From assembly GCF_017916325.1 (NCBI RefSeq), contig NC_090167.1, positions 848,501 to 912,500 on the forward strand: a DNA stretch of 64,000 nt, given 5' to 3'. The stretch is from Leishmania martiniquensis. Lineage: Eukaryota; Euglenozoa; Kinetoplastea; Trypanosomatida; Trypanosomatidae. Below the pieces are notes generated by a model. It was not told where the DNA came from. It was given only the letters and a program-made list of their open reading frames with translations, and made no database searches. The translations under genes were made by a program, and so were the position numbers. Below are positions 60,880-64,000 of the stretch, in pieces (position 1 is the first letter of the stretch; each line of letters starts with the position of its first letter).

Positions 60880-62784
60880 TCACTCTGGTGACGGTGTAAG
60901 CGGCGGCAGAAGATGCCGCGCTTGGCCCGCAAGCTCCTGGCCTACGCCAAAGCCTTCGCGCAATAGCACCTGGCACGCGAAGGTGACCGTAAAGCCCGTC
61001 ACAGCGTATGAAACAGTGCGCCGGTGCACATCCCAGAGCCACCAGTGCCGATGGGTGCGGAGGGACCACACCTGATAACTGTTTACGTACCCGTCTGGTT
61101 CCTCCGCTGCGTCCGTGCCGCTGCGCGCATTCGGTGAGCTCCTCCCGGCAACGCCACCGGCGGCTTTCCCATCCTGGAGAGGGGTGTCGCTGAAGCTGCC
61201 GCTTTGCAGGAAGGAAGAGGAGCTTTCGACGGTGAAAGGGATGTAGGGCCGCGGCCCGCGCTCGTTCTGGAGCGTCGTCAGCCCAATCACCTTCGCCATA
61301 AACAGGTAGGGCTTCCGAAGTGTTTTGGGCAACCGTGTTGCGTATACGCCCGATAAAAACTTGAAGACCACTTTAAGCACGGCACCCGCAATGAGCGACG
61401 AGAGCTCCCTGCTGACCATGGCGATGACCATGCACACGAGCCACTGAATCAGAAAGCTCAACGTCAGCATCACGTCGAGTACGCAATCCGGGGTAGGGCG
61501 TGCGGCGAGGGTGCCGTAGATCGAGTAGAAGCCCCAGAAACCAACCGTAGAGCCCATGATTGAGCCGGTGAAGCGGAGGCTGTCCACGTAGCAGGGGCAG
61601 GGGTCGTGGGGGGTGGCGTGAGCCATGGAGAGCAGGTGCAGCGTGACGTACACAAGCGCGTACGCCCACCACGGTGCGCCCGCGCGCTCTAGGATGTAGG
61701 CTTCCCACCGATTCAGGAAGGCGACGTGGGAGAGGATGATGCAGAGGGCCACAGCGAGCCCACCAACCACGTCCGCGATCCAGTGCATGCCGAGGTATAT
61801 GCGCGAGAAACTGACGTTCACGAAGATACACAGAGCCGCCAGCCAGCACAAGAAGGCGTGGTCAGGGAAGATGCGTACCAGCTCGCAGTACAGAAAAAAT
61901 GAGAACACGAAACTGTGACATGAGTGCGTACTCGGGAAACCGTACTCACTGGCATGCGTCTCACGCTTGCCGTGCAGCTGAAGCGGTGGGCATGGCGGAC
62001 GTGGGCAGCATGTAGAGTCCTTCAAGGTTCCTGTCACGTACTGGCCTACGCAGAGCAGTGACGCAATGCGTACCCCGCTGAGCGGTGCACCGAGCCAAAC
62101 GGTTGTCGGGAGGAGTATCGTGTAGAACTCGGCTTCGCCAGTCAAACTCCACAACTGGAAGTAGCGAACAAGCAGCGGCTGCAGCGGGCGACAAGTGTGC
62201 TGCACCCTCTCGAGCCACCGCACCTGCTGCTCATTACAGTAGCGAGAAGTGTACCACTCGCGAAAGGCAACCTGCCGCTTCGGCCGGCGCCACTGCACCA
62301 GATTCTCGCGCGCTGAGGGCGACGACAACCACGTTACCGCGCACGAAGCTGCCCCAAGAGGTATGGCAGCCTCGGTGGTGCAGCCGCCGCGGATAACATC
62401 CTTGCCGAGGCTGAGTGAGTTCATCGCGGAGACGGACAGGCTCTTCGCCTCCCCTCTGTCGAAGCCTTCTGCCAAGACGCTCAACGTGGTTAGCCTTGGG
62501 CTTCCGCTGTCAGTGCCATTGGGGGTCGGGCCGCCGCCGTCGCGCAGGGAAAGCCCACCACCGCTGCTTGTGTTGCTGCACCGCGCAACGCTGGCCAATC
62601 CGCCGCCGAGAAGGGAGTTGCTGCCACTGCCGAATACACTGGTGGTGGCAGCAACTCCTTCCTGCGCTGAAATTATGCAGGCCGATGCCATCTTAGGAGA
62701 CGTCATCGATGCCACTGGCAAAAATTCCTGGGCAGAAGAGCGGTGAGCGAAGTGGCTGCTAGACGTGGACGTAGTCACAAACAT
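60880..62784 (-). CDS. SPP: Sphingosine-1-phosphate phosphatase (PAP2 family)
   Basis: Start at the ATG 62784-62782 (MFVTTSTSSSHF); the longer frame begins with GTG. 634 aa. A Ser/Gly-rich N-terminal region of about 180 residues precedes a multi-pass membrane domain. All three PAP2 catalytic motifs are present: C1 KDSTCCPRP (K-x6-RP, about 255), C2 PSTHS (about 286, the PSTH form typical of sphingosine-phosphate phosphatases and yeast Lcb3), and C3 SRIYLGMHWIAD (SR-x5-H-x3-D, about 327-338). More membrane helices follow, and a last one near the C terminus (TVSYAVTGFTVTFACQVLL). Known role: dephosphorylates long-chain-base phosphates in the ER lumen, feeding ceramide synthesis and limiting the ethanolamine-producing lyase route. 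The N-terminal extension is longer than in yeast or human. Confidence 0.92.
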   Translation of the reverse strand: MFVTTSTSSSHFAHRSSAQEFLPVASMTSPKMASACIISAQEGVAATTSVFGSGSNSLLGGGLASVARCSNTSSGGGLSLRDGGGPTPNGTDSGSPRLTTLSVLAEGFDRGEAKSLSVSAMNSLSLGKDVIRGGCTTEAAIPLGAASCAVTWLSSPSARENLVQWRRPKRQVAFREWYTSRYCNEQQVRWLERVQHTCRPLQPLLVRYFQLWSLTGEAEFYTILLPTTVWLGAPLSGVRIASLLCVGQYVTGTLKDSTCCPRPPCPPLQLHGKRETHASEYGFPSTHSCHSFVFSFFLYCELVRIFPDHAFLCWLAALCIFVNVSFSRIYLGMHWIADVVGGLAVALCIILSHVAFLNRWEAYILERAGAPWWAYALVYVTLHLLSMAHATPHDPCPCYVDSLRFTGSIMGSTVGFWGFYSIYGTLAARPTPDCVLDVMLTLSFLIQWLVCMVIAMVSRELSSLIAGAVLKVVFKFLSGVYATRLPKTLRKPYLFMAKVIGLTTLQNERGPRPYIPFTVESSSSFLQSGSFSDTPLQDGKAAGGVAGRSSPNARSGTDAAEEPDGYVNSYQVWSLRTHRHWWLWDVHRRTVSYAVTGFTVTFACQVLLREGFGVGQELAGQARHLLPPLTPSPE

Positions 62785-64000
62785 CTCCTCTGGGGTCGCT
62801 GGCACGTCAGTGACAAGGACAAGCGCCCGCCAGTGTGTACACAGAGAGACGCCGATGCTCGAGAAAAGTGCGAGTGAAACGACGAGCGGTGAAGGCGATG
62901 GGTAATTTGAAGCGGAAAGCACAGAGAGGACACGCTACTGTGAGCGGGGGTAGCGCTGCCCACAAAACGGTCCGAACGAGAAGACCTCACGAGGCGACAA
63001 TAAAAAAAGAGAGTGGAACCAAAACGCAGGAGCAATACGGCTTACTGCAAATGTTCAGCAGCACCGCCCCCCCCCCTCCTGACGGTAGGAAAGTGTGGAT
63101 AGAAGCCGCCACACCGAGTGAGTGGGAGGTGGAGCGAGGCAGATGCACAATGGAGACAGACAGACAGAGAGAGAGCGGGATTCCCAGAGGCGGCGAAGAG
63201 AAAGAGGCCCTTGATGCGATTAAGACGAGAATACAGAAGGAGCTACGGGGCCACCGAGACACAAATCAAAGGTATCAAGCGCAATCGGGCACGTGCGGGT
63301 GGGGAGGAGGGACGAGAAAACAACAGAAGAAACGGATAAAGAGGGGAGGGAGGGCTAAGCGGGGGTGCGGAAAGAGGTGAGGGTGTGTACGACGGTGTAC
63401 GAACGCCACCGCTGAAAAATAGACAAATATATATATCAGAAACGAAAGAAAAAAATGTAGAGCAGATACGAGAAGCGCACACACGTGCGAGCGCAAGAGA
63501 GGGGAGGGAGAGGGGGAGAGAGAGCGCGCACCGAAACACGTGAGGCGAGCAAAGGGCCAACGATGGACACGGAGAGAGAGAGGGGGGAGGAAAGGAGAAG
63601 AAAGAGGGGTCAGCCGGCGTTGCCCAAGGGCACTCAAGTCCACACTGAAGAAAGAGGGAGGCTGAGTAAACAGAAATCAAATTCACAAGACACGCGAAGA
63701 AATCCGGGCAAAACAGCAGCGTAAGTGATTGACGGTGGTAAAAAGGGGGACCAGGGGAAGGTAGCGCGGGCAGTCATGAAAGGCGGCGGCCGAACCCAAA
63801 AAAAGCACAGAGAAACGTGAAGACGCGTGCAAGAAAGCGAGCCCGCACGTGTAAGTCTACCTATCACAGAGGCAGCAGGCAAAAGCCACGAAAGGCACAC
63901 AATAAAACAAGGAAAGCCCTCCACACGTGGATGAAAGCCCCCCCGTTTTTAGTAATCCTTTCCGGAAAAGAGAGGTTTAAGCGTGGCGACAGGGCGAGTC
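62785..64000. other. 5' flank of the phosphatase gene and spacer to the window edge
   Basis: On the minus strand a pyrimidine-rich stretch ends in GACGTGCCAG about 15 bases before the ATG, a possible splice site. Beyond it, 62950-64000 is purine-rich spacer on the plus strand with a short TA run near 63427. No supported gene. Confidence 0.5.

Overview
The window looks like nuclear DNA of a trypanosomatid, most likely Leishmania. The sequence is GC-rich, the genes lack introns, and every convincing gene lies on the minus strand in one directional cluster. Intergenic regions are long and full of CA/TG, TA and pyrimidine-tract repeats. Gene starts repeatedly sit just downstream of a pyrimidine tract plus AG, as expected for spliced-leader trans-splicing. 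The gene order also fits my unverified recollection of Leishmania major chromosome 32, where eIF3k, methionyl-tRNA formyltransferase and sphingosine-1-phosphate phosphatase lie close together. I used ATG as the start throughout; several frames extend upstream only through GTG or other codons and were trimmed.

In transcription order (right to left): a PAP2-family sphingosine-1-phosphate phosphatase (60880-62784); a probable mitochondrial protein (57501-58355); a large E/R/A-rich repeat protein (51712-55623); a small CS-domain co-chaperone-like protein (49870-50436); a gene-poor 7.5 kb interval (42317-49869) holding a probable antisense retroposon and coding-like scraps; a divergent cyclin (41216-42316); a gene-poor 4.4 kb interval; a large methionyl-tRNA formyltransferase (33454-36795); a HAS1/DDX18-like DEAD-box helicase (30030-32342); a giant coiled-coil protein with sixteen and a half near-identical 61-residue repeats (22851-28784); a LYR-motif membrane protein (20346-20966); the U5 snRNP GTPase Snu114 (16406-19456); a protein with an N-terminal acylation signal (13299-15137); eIF3 subunit k (11442-12140); an unrecognised 613-aa protein (7775-9616); a 4 kb interval with a decayed coiled-coil gene; and a tomosyn/Lgl-like protein running off the left edge just as its C-terminal R-SNARE-like motif begins (1-3792).

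The genes form no single pathway, which is normal for trypanosomatid clusters where control is post-transcriptional. Several are housekeeping genes: splicing, translation initiation, ribosome biogenesis, mitochondrial initiator formylation and sphingolipid turnover. I saw no tRNA, rRNA, CRISPR or bacterial-type features and no strand switch. The best items for follow-up are the tomosyn-like SNARE protein, the homogenised 61-residue array, the W-acidic C terminus of the second repeat protein, the decayed gene at 4965-6612 and the orphan coding-like segment at 44040-44195.
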